Assembly: GCA_965200945.1 (NCBI GenBank)
Contig: OZ241749.1
Coordinates: forward strand, 1,054,001 to 1,118,000
From: JADCRZ01 sp965200945
GTDB taxonomy: Bacteria; Bacteroidota; Bacteroidia; Chitinophagales; Chitinophagaceae
Direction of reading: 5' to 3'
DNA: 64,000 nt
A program made the translations under genes and the position numbers. Below the pieces are notes generated by a model. That model was not told where the DNA came from. It saw nothing but the letters and a program-made list of their open reading frames with translations, and made no database searches. Each line of letters opens with the position of its first letter. Position 1 is the first letter of the stretch. Positions 53,842 through 63,088 of the stretch are shown piece after piece.

Positions 53842-56086
53842 TGTATTTTATTTTCTAATTGGTGCAAGTGAAGTGCATCCTCAGAGTCAATTAAAAATCA
53901 CAATCATTGATTCAGCGTCTATCAAACCTATTGAACTGGCCACGGTCAATATTCATGATGGGACCCATAAAGTGGTAAATAGTATTCTAACTGACTCAAA
54001 TGGTACAGCATATTTCAATTTAGTTTCTAACAATGTCTATTTTCTGAAGATATCATATTTAGGCTATGGTGATTATTTTAAAGAGGTCAATGTGCAATCT
54101 GATACGAGCATGACTGTCTATTTGCACTCTGAGGTTAAAACGTTAGCGGAGGTCATTGTTAGAGATAAGAAAACGGCCCTAAAATTCAAATCAGATAGAA
54201 TAATTTATACCATAAATCAACCTTCGGAAAAGGGGAAATATACATCCGACGTGATGAGAAATATTCCTTTCGTCGTTGTGACAAATGATAGGGTGATTAT
54301 CAAAGGTAACTCGAACTACACAATCCTAAGAAACGGAAATCCGAGTAATTTAACTATACAGGACTTAAGATCGCTTCCTATCTCTCAAGTTCAATCTATT
54401 GAGCTTATAACTTCTCCATCTTCAAAATATGACGGGCAGTTTCAGAATATTATCAATGTTATCATGCGTTCCGAGAATGACTATGCAGGCGGAGTAGCAT
54501 TTACTCGCTTAGGAACAAGGACTAGTTCTGCAGGCATTTCGTATTTGAAGAGCAACAAACGAATAAACACATCAGTCTCTGGTAATGTTTCGTATGATCA
54601 ACTGAAATCAGGTGCGTATACTCAAACCAGTTTGTTCGCTGACACTCCCTTCATAACTAGGCAAGACAACACCGTCAAAAGCAAAGCACCGTCGTTCTCA
54701 TCTAATTATAATAGTGAAATCACGCTTTCAAAAAGGCAATATCTTAGCATTGGCGGTAAACTTGGAATACAAAAAAACAGTGTTACAGGCGATTATATAT
54801 CCCAAATAGCTCCTTATAACAGCGAAATTCGTTCTGCAAATAGAAGCCGTATAAATTCTACTGCTGCAGATTTCAGATTAGATTATTCTAATAAACTTAC
54901 TTCAAATAGTAATCTCTTTATTTCCAACCTTTTCCGTTATACACAAGGGGCTTTTTCATTAAGCTCCGTCAATAATGGAAGTCTTTATTTAAGTAGTAAT
55001 CATTCCAATACTAAAGAATATACTTCTCAAGTAGACTATGACTATTTGTATAAAAAAGGGGTTAAGGCGGAAATTGGTGCAAAAGTTATCGTTCGGAATT
55101 ACAGAATGTCGCCCATTTATAATGAAGTGGCTTCTAATCAATTTTCATTTAATCAAATTGTAAGTAGTGCTTATCTTACCGTAAGCAAATCTGTGAAAAA
55201 GATATCTATTAGATTGGGTTCAAGGCTGGAACAGACTCAAAATAGTTATGTTGAACAAAACACATCCAATTTAAATCTGTTGCCTAACGTTCTTGTGTCT
55301 TATATACTAAAACCTGCAGTTACATACAATCTTTTTTATCGTAAAAATTTGATTCGACCTGGATTTGCATACTTAAGTAATTTTGAAAACCGGTCGTATA
55401 TTCTTAACAGTGTCACCGGTAACCCCAACTTAACCTCAGAAATTTATAATTCTTGTGGTATCGAGGGCTCTTATATTTTAGGTAATTCTAGTTTGTCCTT
55501 TTCTGCATCTTTTGGAAGTGCCAATCATTTAATTAGTAGTAGAAGAATTGTTGATTCATTTTCAGCTAATACAACTTTTGGCAATTTTGCCAAAAGCCGA
55601 TCTTTTGACAATTATATTTCTTTTAATTCCCCTATCATTGACAGTAAATTATATTTCAATTTCTCGGGAAGTTTAAAATACTATCACATAGCGGGTTTAG
55701 ATCAATTTAATGAGGGGTTTGTTAAAGATTTCAATGTTGGATTCAATTATACACTATCGAAGATGTCAATTGACTTGTACGTTAACTATTTGAATAATGA
55801 CATCTTGCTCCAGCAAAGTATGGGTAACAGTCTTTATTATGATTTAAGTGCACGATATCAGCTTAAGAGATCCTCTTTTCTCTTACAGCTAAACAATCCG
55901 TTAGCTGGTAAAATCACTCAATCTACGAAGGGGAAGGGAGAAAGATTTGTATACTCAGGAAATTCTTATATCATTGGAAGAGCAATCGCTGTTGCATATG
56001 CAGTTAGCTTTGGCAAAACAAAGGATGATAACAAAAAGACAAAGAGTGTTAAAAATGGCGATACTCTTGATGACAAGAAAAGATAA
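53807..56086 (+). CDS. Outer-membrane beta-barrel protein with carboxypeptidase-like and plug domains
   Basis: The 759-residue protein has a signal peptide ending near HPQS. A carboxypeptidase regulatory-like domain follows (about 28-115, LKITIIDSASIKPIELATVNIHDG), then a plug-like domain (about 120-225; VMRNIPFVVVTNDRVIIKGNSNYTILRNGNP and IELITSPSSKYDGQ) and a large barrel ending with a basic tail. This is the TonB-receptor-like family of Bacteroidota (OMP_b-brl_3 type), often without a clear TonB box. It is the last gene of the cassette and could transport or bind the peptides. Confidence 0.85.
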   Translation: MRSKKLLYLLCSVFYFLIGASEVHPQSQLKITIIDSASIKPIELATVNIHDGTHKVVNSILTDSNGTAYFNLVSNNVYFLKISYLGYGDYFKEVNVQSDTSMTVYLHSEVKTLAEVIVRDKKTALKFKSDRIIYTINQPSEKGKYTSDVMRNIPFVVVTNDRVIIKGNSNYTILRNGNPSNLTIQDLRSLPISQVQSIELITSPSSKYDGQFQNIINVIMRSENDYAGGVAFTRLGTRTSSAGISYLKSNKRINTSVSGNVSYDQLKSGAYTQTSLFADTPFITRQDNTVKSKAPSFSSNYNSEITLSKRQYLSIGGKLGIQKNSVTGDYISQIAPYNSEIRSANRSRINSTAADFRLDYSNKLTSNSNLFISNLFRYTQGAFSLSSVNNGSLYLSSNHSNTKEYTSQVDYDYLYKKGVKAEIGAKVIVRNYRMSPIYNEVASNQFSFNQIVSSAYLTVSKSVKKISIRLGSRLEQTQNSYVEQNTSNLNLLPNVLVSYILKPAVTYNLFYRKNLIRPGFAYLSNFENRSYILNSVTGNPNLTSEIYNSCGIEGSYILGNSSLSFSASFGSANHLISSRRIVDSFSANTTFGNFAKSRSFDNYISFNSPIIDSKLYFNFSGSLKYYHIAGLDQFNEGFVKDFNVGFNYTLSKMSIDLYVNYLNNDILLQQSMGNSLYYDLSARYQLKRSSFLLQLNNPLAGKITQSTKGKGERFVYSGNSYIIGRAIAVAYAVSFGKTKDDNKKTKSVKNGDTLDDKKR

Positions 56087-56354
56087 TTAGGATTATGTTT
56101 TTCCTATTGACTGGCGTATTTGGGATGTTAAACATTCTCCTCAATACTGTTTCGTGTTGCTGCAGTTTTTCTGAAAGTGGATGGTTGTCGTATTTATATC
56201 CACTCTGCGATCAGGAGCTGTTTGTTAGGAGGTATTGGATGCGCTAAAGGCAAGAGAGGCATTTATTGAATGTATTATCCACAAACTGCCCTCTTAGCTT
56301 TGAACGTGATTGAGAAGAGGTGCTGACTTAGCAAGGAAACTATGAGACTGAATA

Positions 56355-56720
56355 GGCTTTGTTGCACGAATACTTTTTAAGCTGCTCTAACTTTGATGGA
56401 TGCAGGCATTCCTATACTGGTCATCTTGTTCAAAGCGCAACACCTGAATCTCACCTCCACTTTCTGCTGTTCTATATCTCTGGAACAAAGTTTTTCTCCA
56501 AACTGGCTCTTTAATCTGAACATGGCCGACTCCGCTATGCTGCGCCTGTGATAGCCCGACTGCTTCTTCCAGTTCTTTCTGCCTGCTTTTCTGATCCGGC
56601 GTATCGCTTTGTCCCTGGGCAGCGCCCTGCCTCCACTGTTTCCGTGCTTTGTGATCCGTGCATTTTTACGTGGCGGGATCACCGGCTTTATCTTCCTTTC
56701 ATCCAACTCCCGGTATATAT
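56355..56720 (-). pseudogene. Truncated IS5-family element (3' part of transposase)
   Basis: An end repeat at 56355-56372 matches the 18-bp repeat of the element at 50173 with one mismatch. The open frame after it encodes about 115 residues matching the C-terminus of the transposase at 50194 (KIKPVIPPRKNARITKHGN to SIGMPASIKVRAA), including the catalytic Glu. The N-terminal half with both catalytic Asp residues and the other end repeat are missing. Divergence shows it is a related but different element. Orientation is the same as the complete copy. Confidence 0.85.
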
Positions 56721-56832
56721 TCTGGTGATGGTACCCCCTCATTCTGTAGGATGGTAACCCCGGTGTAAGAAGAGCCAAAAAGAGAAAGAGCTTGATGAGA
56801 TTTTAAAGATACGATCTGGTGTTTTTGGTTGT

Positions 56833-57558
56833 CTATTTTTTCTTTCTTCTCGATTCGCCCTTAAGTTCCAGCCGGTGACATTTAGCTGTCAATCTGTCCA
56901 TAATGGCATCGGCCAGCGTCGGCTCATCCAGATAATCATACCAGCCCGACACTGGCAGCTGCGCGGTGATGATGAGCGACTTCTTTGCATACCGGTCTTC
57001 TATGATCTGCAGCAGCGCAAGCTTCATGTTCTTGTTCAGGCTTTGCAGCGCAAAATCATCCAAAATAATGAGCGGTACTTTTTCCAGCTGGTTCAAAAAC
57101 TTCAGGTAGCTCCCTTCCGTTCTGGCCATCAGCACTCCTTCGATCAACCGATTCATATTCAAGTACTTGGTTTTGATGCCCATCAGACAGGCCTGGTAGC
57201 CCAGCGCACAGGCGATGTGGCTCTTGCCACAGCCTGTGGCGCCGGTGATCAGGATGTTCTCGCCCTGTTCCAGGTAGCGGCCCTCCAGCAACGTGGCCCA
57301 CTGGCTTTTGGTCAGGTTACGTGTTTCGGAACATTCTATTTCCTGAGGCATGGCCTGCAAACGGAACCGGGCTGCTTTCACCAGTGAAGTCATCCGCTCG
57401 TTGCTGCGGTGCAGTTTTTCGGCTTCCACCAAGTGGCCGATCAGTTCATGGCCGTCGAGTTGCTGATCGACCGGCAGTTCCAGTTGGGCATGGTAGCTGC
57501 CGGCCATACCGGCCAGCCGGAGTTGCTGCATGTGCTGAAGTGTTTGTGTGTGATTCAT
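56833..57558 (-). CDS. istB: IstB-like ATPase of a first, partial IS21-family element
   Basis: The start at 57558 (MNHTQTLQHMQQLRLAGMAG) matches the IstB N-terminus; the frame extends upstream into non-homologous sequence. The 241-residue protein has the Walker A motif GATGCGKSH and Walker B LIILDD and is complete. IstB assists the IstA transposase. It is clearly different from the IstB at 58116-58835, so two unrelated IS21 elements are involved. Confidence 0.9.
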   Translation of the reverse strand: MNHTQTLQHMQQLRLAGMAGSYHAQLELPVDQQLDGHELIGHLVEAEKLHRSNERMTSLVKAARFRLQAMPQEIECSETRNLTKSQWATLLEGRYLEQGENILITGATGCGKSHIACALGYQACLMGIKTKYLNMNRLIEGVLMARTEGSYLKFLNQLEKVPLIILDDFALQSLNKNMKLALLQIIEDRYAKKSLIITAQLPVSGWYDYLDEPTLADAIMDRLTAKCHRLELKGESRRKKK

Positions 57559-57731
57559 TGAGTGCATGTTTTTATGGTGATGAATAAAAAAAACAAAGTC
57601 AACGCGACAGCAGGGCAGATGATGGTTGAGTTTCAGCCACTGGTGAGCTGCAGCGGGTAACATCATCTGTCCTGATGCTCGCCGAGCCCGCGGCAGCGTC
57701 CGGGTGACAGTCTTTGATCAGCCGTACAGCA

Positions 57732-57928
57732 TTACCGGTAACTTTCCCGGCCACGGATGTTGTCATGCGCGATCAAAGTTTTTTGTTCCGATTCCCTGAG
57801 CAGCTCTGCGGTCTCCAAGCCCGCTTCCAGAATGTTGCGGATCAGCTTCAATGTCGGACGCATGACGCTGGAGGCCCGCTGGCAGGCTGCTTCCAGCCGG
57901 GCTGCGCCATAGCGGTGGAAAACCCAGC
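57732..57928 (-). pseudogene. C-terminal remnant of istA belonging to the first IS21 element
   Basis: A short frame reads FHRYGAARLEAACQRASS and later DNIRGRESYR before a stop at 57732-57734. This matches the IstA C-terminus; the intact IstA at 58852 ends in a similar EHDNIRGEDYYQ. The remainder was removed where the second IS21 element begins at about 57930, so the first element was disrupted by or joined to the second. Confidence 0.75.
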
Positions 57929-58115
57929 TAAACTAGTCCCCTTCGGCCATCTCAAATTGACCCGCTAAAAAGCGATTGTAAGATTCGCCTTTTCAGCAAC
58001 TGATTTCCGGTGCAGATAATGAGACAATGTGTGGTTGTTTTATGCCGTGATAATAGTGATAGTTTTTCAGTCCGGTTTATTTGTAATTATACGTTTTTCT
58101 TTTCACCCGCCCTTT

Positions 58116-58835
58116 CTATTTTCTTCTCAGCGAGTCGCCGTATAGTTCTATGCGCATCGACTTGTGAACAATACGGTCCAGGATCGCATCGGCGATCGTT
58201 TTCTCTCCTATGATCTCATGCCATTTCTTCACCGGTACCTGTGAGGTAAGGATCGTCGTTCGCTTGCCATGCCGGTCCTCTATGACATCCAGCAGCAGCG
58301 CCCGGCTCTGCCCATCAAGGGGCTGGATGCCAAAGTCATCCAGTATCAATACGTCCTTTTTCTCTATGGCCGACAGCTCTTTCAAGTGAGCTCCGTCAGC
58401 TTTGGCTATCTTGAGTTGCGACATCAGCTTCGTCGTGTTGGCATACAGCACCTTGAAGCCCAGCAAACAGGCCTGCTGACCCAGCGCCGAGGCTAAAAAA
58501 CTCTTGCCCGTTCCCGTAGGCCCCGTGATGAACAGATCTTCCCCTTTTTGGATGAAGCCGCCTTCGGCCAGCCGCTGTACTATGTTCCTGTCGAGCCCTC
58601 TTTCGTGCTCGTAATCCAGCTGCTCAATGCTGGCTTTGTAGCGGAACTGGGCGTTCCTGACAGTTCTCTGCAGCAACCGGTACTGCCGGTCGTCCCACTC
58701 GCTTTGCACCAGGTGGTGTACCAGTTCGTCATTGGTAAACGTTGCCGTCTGCCGGTTTTCGATACAGTTTTCAAAAGCATGATGCATGCCCAGCAGGCGC
58801 ATGCGGTTCATTTTGTCCAGACTTTCCTTGTTCAT
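58116..58835 (-). CDS. istB: IS21-family helper ATPase IstB
   Basis: The 239-residue AAA+ protein has Walker A GPTGTGKSF and Walker B VLILDDFG (about 100-160) and the IstB N-terminal helical part MNKESLDKMNRMRLLGMHHAFE. It follows istA by 16 bases and is intact. Confidence 0.93.
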   Translation of the reverse strand: MNKESLDKMNRMRLLGMHHAFENCIENRQTATFTNDELVHHLVQSEWDDRQYRLLQRTVRNAQFRYKASIEQLDYEHERGLDRNIVQRLAEGGFIQKGEDLFITGPTGTGKSFLASALGQQACLLGFKVLYANTTKLMSQLKIAKADGAHLKELSAIEKKDVLILDDFGIQPLDGQSRALLLDVIEDRHGKRTTILTSQVPVKKWHEIIGEKTIADAILDRIVHKSMRIELYGDSLRRK

Positions 58836-58851
58836 GTGTGGTTGGTTTTAG

Positions 58852-60396
58852 TTATTGATAATAGTCTTCTCCCCGGATGTTGTCGTGCTCGGGCATACCG
58901 GTTTGGTTGATGGGTGGTTCCAGCGGGATGTGATCGGCTTTGGAAAGCAGGATGCGTTCCACGATCGAATAACTATACACCCCGAAGCTGTCGGCACGCC
59001 TGCAGGCGTTGATGAGTCTTGGCCCGCCAACCCGTTTGCCCAGGTTGAGGATGCCCTGGCAGGCCCGGTAGTTCTTCTCCGGGTATTCGTTCCTTGCCAG
59101 CACTTTTTCAATGTAGCCGGCCACCACCGGGTCAACCAGCGTAGCATCGGAGATAAACTTCTCCGGGTTCCACTCGGCCGGATAGCGGTGCCAGGAAGCC
59201 AGGTGCTGCTCGTTCTGAACATACTTTTCCTTGTCGTAGCTGCGCTCATGCGTGGCAATGAGATCATGACCGCTGTAGGCTTCCACCCGTGTACGGTTAT
59301 AGAGCAGCTTCACCTTCTTTCCTATGAACTTGTACGGGATGCTGTAATAATACTGTTCGATGAGTACATAGCCTGTTTTGGCCACAGAGAGCATTTTGGC
59401 CGTCATCGGATCGAAAGGGTAAGGGTTCAGAGGCTTGAGCAGCGCCTTTTCGAGCTCATCGAACTGTTGCCGGCGGCTGTAGGCGCAGCCGGTGAGCAGG
59501 GTCGTGTTGTGTGCCTGCAGATGCACGAGGATGGCCGCATTGAGGGAATCCAGGTCGTGGTAGACTTGGCTGTCTATGTGGGTGAAGATGGAGGTGTAGA
59601 TGATCTTTACGGCCCCTTCCACCAGCGCTTTGTCTTTCGGCTTATACACCCGGGTGGGAAAGACATACGTGTTGTAATGGGCTGCAAAGGCGGCAAAGCC
59701 CTCATTGAGCTCCGATTCATACCGCCCGGCTTTATGGACAGCCGATTTGAGATTGTCGGGTACGATGGCTTGTGGAGCACCGCCGTAAAAGTAGAGCGCC
59801 CGCTCACAGGCCAGCATGAAGTCGTGCTTTTGCTGGGAGGCAACGGCCGTTACGAAGGTGAGCTGGCTGCAGCCCAGGATGGCTACAAACACTTCCACCT
59901 CCTGCACTTCACCACTTTGTTTATCGGTGATGTAGAGATGCTTGCCCGTAAAGTCTATGAAGAGTTTATCGCCTGCTTTATGCACAATGCGCATGGAAGG
60001 CTGGCTTTTACCCATGAATGCGTTGAGGCGTTCCAGGAAAGCGGAATGTTTGAACGGATCGGTGCACTGGCTGCAGTAGTACGCATATACTATCTTCTTG
60101 GTAACGCCTCTTTTCTTCAACCGGGCAACCAGATCGGACAGCAGGCTTTCCAGGTCGTCTATGCGCTGGTTGGGCGATACAGGTTTCTGGATGAGGAAAG
60201 CCCGGGCCAGTTCAGCGTCGCTCATGGCCTCCGTTTGAGCCACAGAGACGTTTAGGGAGACGAAGTGCTGCAGATACTTCTTGACGGTATTACGGGCGAT
60301 GCCGGTAGTGTGGCTGATAAACCTGGTGCCCTTTCCGCAGGCATAAAGCCGCAGGAGTTGTCTGATCTTGTACATATCAATGGGTTTGTTGGACAT
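58852..60396 (-). CDS. istA: IS21-family transposase IstA
   Basis: The 514-residue protein has an N-terminal helix-turn-helix (about 7-35, IRQLLRLYACGKGTRFISHT) and a DDE integrase core with Asp in LFIDFTGKHLYI, Asp in IVPDNLKSAV and Glu in ALVEGAVKIIY. The C-terminal small beta domain includes YYYSIPYKFIGKKVKLLYN. It appears complete. Confidence 0.94.
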   Translation of the reverse strand: MSNKPIDMYKIRQLLRLYACGKGTRFISHTTGIARNTVKKYLQHFVSLNVSVAQTEAMSDAELARAFLIQKPVSPNQRIDDLESLLSDLVARLKKRGVTKKIVYAYYCSQCTDPFKHSAFLERLNAFMGKSQPSMRIVHKAGDKLFIDFTGKHLYITDKQSGEVQEVEVFVAILGCSQLTFVTAVASQQKHDFMLACERALYFYGGAPQAIVPDNLKSAVHKAGRYESELNEGFAAFAAHYNTYVFPTRVYKPKDKALVEGAVKIIYTSIFTHIDSQVYHDLDSLNAAILVHLQAHNTTLLTGCAYSRRQQFDELEKALLKPLNPYPFDPMTAKMLSVAKTGYVLIEQYYYSIPYKFIGKKVKLLYNRTRVEAYSGHDLIATHERSYDKEKYVQNEQHLASWHRYPAEWNPEKFISDATLVDPVVAGYIEKVLARNEYPEKNYRACQGILNLGKRVGGPRLINACRRADSFGVYSYSIVERILLSKADHIPLEPPINQTGMPEHDNIRGEDYYQ

Positions 60397-60408
60397 AAAC
60401 TACCGGGG

Positions 60409-60432
60409 ATGTTTTAAGAGCAAAACATCCGC
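60409..60432 (-). promoter_or_regulatory. Inverted repeat in the istA leader
   Basis: GGATGTTTT (60409-60417) and AAAACATCC (60424-60432) pair perfectly around a six-base loop, 12 bases upstream of the istA start. Such leaders often limit transposase expression from outside promoters. Confidence 0.5.
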
Positions 60433-60475
60433 TTATTATCCTACAAAAACAACTGATAAATTATCTCATTAACTA

Positions 60476-60559
60476 GGGGTCAATTTGCGCCGGCCGAGGG
60501 GGGTCAGTTTAAAATGGTCGACGGGGGTCAGTTTGCCGTGGCCGACGGGGGTCAATTTG
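60476..60559 (+). repeat. Four terminal repeats of the IS21 element with exact 24-base period
   Basis: GGGGTCAATTTG or GGGGTCAGTTT begins at 60476, 60500, 60524 and 60548. The sequence between resembles GGCCGACG. On the opposite end two degenerate inverted copies occur at 57929-57965. Confidence 0.85.
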
Positions 60560-60590
60560 CGTGGTTGTTCCAATAATAGATCTTTACTAA

Positions 60591-61473
60591 GAGACTGTTT
60601 AAGATTTTATGGAAAGGATTGATTATGAGATGTTAAAAGAATAGCTGCCACGACAGCCAATGGATAAAAAGTTGTACTAATTGTGAATCACTACAAACTC
60701 AATTAGTATGACAACTTATCCAACAGACTTAAGTGACAGCCAGTGGCAAGTTATAAAAACTTATGTATCTGATAACAGAAAGCGAAAACATAGTCTCAGA
60801 CACGTTTTCAACGCCATTCTCTACCTGGTCAAAACCGGCTGTCAATGGCGCTTGCTGCCTAGTGATTTTCCTAAATGGCAGCTGGTGTATTTCTACTTTA
60901 GTCAGTGGAAAAGAAACGGCACGCTTGAACAAATACAGCTTCAGCTGGTGGAAAAAGTAAGGAAAAACGCAGGCAGAAAACCGGAACCTACGGTTGGCAT
61001 CATAGACGCACAGAGTGTAAAGACGACGCTTGTGGCAGGAGAAGCCACCGGATTTGATGCCGGAAAGAAAGTAAAAGGGCGAAAAAGGCATATAGTGGTG
61101 GACAGTTTGGGATTAGTGCTGATGGTCCTTATTCATTCGGCCGGTGTGCAGGACAGGGACGGAGCATGGGAAGTGCTCAAGGAATTGAAGAAACTATGGT
61201 GCGGAATCGTGAAAGTATTTGCAGATGCAGGTTACAGAGGCAAATTGATCATGAAAGTAAAGCAGCTGATGGGTTATGATGTACAGATAGTGAAAAGGAA
61301 CGAACTGCATACTTTTAAAGTGCTGCCCTGGAGGTGGATAGTAGAAAGAACATTTGCCTGGCTGGATACCAATAGACGCAATTCAAAAGATTATGAACGC
61401 TTAACTGAGTCAAGTCAGGCAATGGTTCACATTGCAGCTATAAGATTAATGCTTAAAAAATTTTAAACAGTCA
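60591..61473 (+). mobile_element. IS5-family element inserted in the recombinase gene
   Basis: The 883-bp element has ends GACTGTTTAA in inverted orientation and a single transposase gene. CTAA occurs on both sides (60587-60590 and 61474-61477) and is consistent with the 4-bp CTAR-like target duplication of the family. Removing the element with one CTAA restores the recombinase frame. Confidence 0.88.
60708..61466 (+). CDS. IS5-family transposase (short form)
   Basis: The 252-residue protein begins MTTYPTDLSDSQW and has DDE residues in IIDAQSVK, FADAGYRG and WIVERTFAWL, the IS5/IS427 pattern. The N-terminal HTH-like part (WQVIKTYVSDNRKRKHSLRHVFNAILYLVKTGCQWR) is complete. It is in one frame, without the programmed frameshift seen in many relatives, and lies on the plus strand, opposite to the recombinase gene. 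Confidence 0.93.
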   Translation: MTTYPTDLSDSQWQVIKTYVSDNRKRKHSLRHVFNAILYLVKTGCQWRLLPSDFPKWQLVYFYFSQWKRNGTLEQIQLQLVEKVRKNAGRKPEPTVGIIDAQSVKTTLVAGEATGFDAGKKVKGRKRHIVVDSLGLVLMVLIHSAGVQDRDGAWEVLKELKKLWCGIVKVFADAGYRGKLIMKVKQLMGYDVQIVKRNELHTFKVLPWRWIVERTFAWLDTNRRNSKDYERLTESSQAMVHIAAIRLMLKKF

Positions 61474-61568
61474 CTAACACAAACAGGATAATTCCTATAC
61501 TTTTCAATGAGTGCAAGTGGGATAGGTAAGATAGGAATTCTTGAAGCACCATCTGTCTTTTGGCGATT

Positions 61569-63088
61569 GGGAGTGTAAATTAAACTGTGTCAGTAGGGTT
61601 TAAAAAACTAAATTCACAATGTCAGACGAAGCGGAGACAGGCTCTGTTGAGGAACAACCTTGTCAAGGAATAGTCTGACCCGATAGAATGAGCCAATTCA
61701 GGTCTTGCCTGAGTTGGCTTTTTGTAAATATACAAATCATATTCATTCGGCCATGCCTCAAAAAACCTTTGGGCGCCAGCCCAATCCCATCTATGCCCAT
61801 CAACCTGTTACATCAGAGTGAAGCGGCCCTCAAAATGAATGGACAGCTGGGAGATGGTAAGACTCCAGTTTTGCAATGGTTGTGTCCATTTTTTACTGAT
61901 GTTGCGGTGAGCCAGATACACCAACTTCAGCAAGGCGTCATCACTAGGAAAAACGCCCTTGTTCTTAGTTACTTTGCGAACTTGACGGTGAAAACCCTCT
62001 ATGGTGTTGGTGGTGTAAATGATGCGTCTGATATCTTCGGTATATTTGAAATAGGTGGATAACTTATGCCAGTTGTCCTGCCAGGATTTGATTACCACCG
62101 GGTACTTCTTGCTCCATTTATCTGAAAGCTTTTCCAGGTTGACCTCTGCCAAATCCTTTGTAGGCGCTTTATATACAGGTTTAAGTTCTTCCATAAACTC
62201 CTTCTGATCTTTTGTGGCCACATACTTCAAAGAATTACGGATTTGATGCACCACGCAGCTTTGCACTTCCGTTTTGGGAAAGATAGAGGTAATGGCCTGC
62301 TGAAAACCCTGCAGGTTATCGATACAGGCGATCAGCATGTCCTTGACGCCCCGGTTGTTCAGGTCGGTGAGGACACTTAGCCAGAAGTTGGCCCCTTCGT
62401 TCTCCGAAACATACACACCAATCAGGTCCTTTCTGCCTTCAATGTTGACACCCAGGATATTGTATACAGCGCGTGTTTTGACTTTACCCTGCTCCTTTAC
62501 TTTGTAATGGATGGCATCCATCCAAACGATACAGTAGAGTTCGTCCAGCGGCCTGCTCTGCCATTCTTTGACCAGTGGCATAATGCGATCGGTGATGGTG
62601 CTGAGCGTGTCATGGGAGATATCCATGTCGTACATCTCTTTGATGTGCTCGGAAATATCACGTAGGCTCATGCCGATGCCATACATGCCGATGATACGAT
62701 CTTGCAGGCTGTCGGCCAGAATGGTCTCCCGCTTTTTGATTATCTCCGGCTCAAAGCTACCGTTACGGTCGCGGCTGGTGACGAGTTCCACCTGACCATC
62801 GGAGGTCTTAACTGTTTTGGAAACCTTGCCGTTTTTTCGATTGGAGGATGGTTGCTGCTCATCCTGGTCAGAGAGGTGATTATCGAGTTCAGCTTCCAGG
62901 GCTGCTTCAAGAAATTGTTTGAATAAAGGGGCAAAAGCGCCACCTTTACCAGTGAGAGATTTGCCGGAGCGGAACTGTTCCAGCGCTTGCTTTTTGATTG
63001 ATTCCAGATCAACCGGTGTTTGTTTGTTTTCCATTATCTGTGTTTGAAGTTATGAATTAACTCCTGACACAGTTCTTTTTACAGTCTC
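61569..63088 (-). mobile_element. IS256-family element with 8-bp target duplication
   Basis: The 1520-bp element has 25-bp imperfect inverted repeats (20 of 25 positions pair) ending in CTGTGTCAG. It is flanked by TGGCGATT at 61561-61568 and 63089-63096, the 8-bp duplication typical of IS256. The duplication lies within the recombinase codons for NRQ. Confidence 0.95.
61808..63034 (-). CDS. IS256-family (mutator-type) transposase
   Basis: The 408-residue protein has the mutator-family catalytic residues Asp in VWMDAIHYKV, Asp in ACIDNLQGF and Glu in TTNTIEGFHR. SCVVHQIRNSLKYV is the family signature between them. It is intact. Confidence 0.96.
   Translation of the reverse strand: MENKQTPVDLESIKKQALEQFRSGKSLTGKGGAFAPLFKQFLEAALEAELDNHLSDQDEQQPSSNRKNGKVSKTVKTSDGQVELVTSRDRNGSFEPEIIKKRETILADSLQDRIIGMYGIGMSLRDISEHIKEMYDMDISHDTLSTITDRIMPLVKEWQSRPLDELYCIVWMDAIHYKVKEQGKVKTRAVYNILGVNIEGRKDLIGVYVSENEGANFWLSVLTDLNNRGVKDMLIACIDNLQGFQQAITSIFPKTEVQSCVVHQIRNSLKYVATKDQKEFMEELKPVYKAPTKDLAEVNLEKLSDKWSKKYPVVIKSWQDNWHKLSTYFKYTEDIRRIIYTTNTIEGFHRQVRKVTKNKGVFPSDDALLKLVYLAHRNISKKWTQPLQNWSLTISQLSIHFEGRFTLM

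Larger units (their letters stand above)
57929..60565 (-). mobile_element. IS21-family element (istA-istB) with multiple terminal repeats
   Basis: It contains istA and istB and is bounded by GGGGTCAATTTG-type repeats: two degenerate copies at the left end (57929-57965) and four at the right end (60476-60559). Such multiple terminal repeats are typical of IS21 elements. The exact outer ends were not determined. Its right side interrupts a tyrosine-recombinase gene. Confidence 0.85.

Noticed and set aside
50173..56720. Fully formed composite transposon
   Set aside because: The right copy is truncated and no target duplication was seen at the outer borders, so only a remnant or recombination product can be argued.
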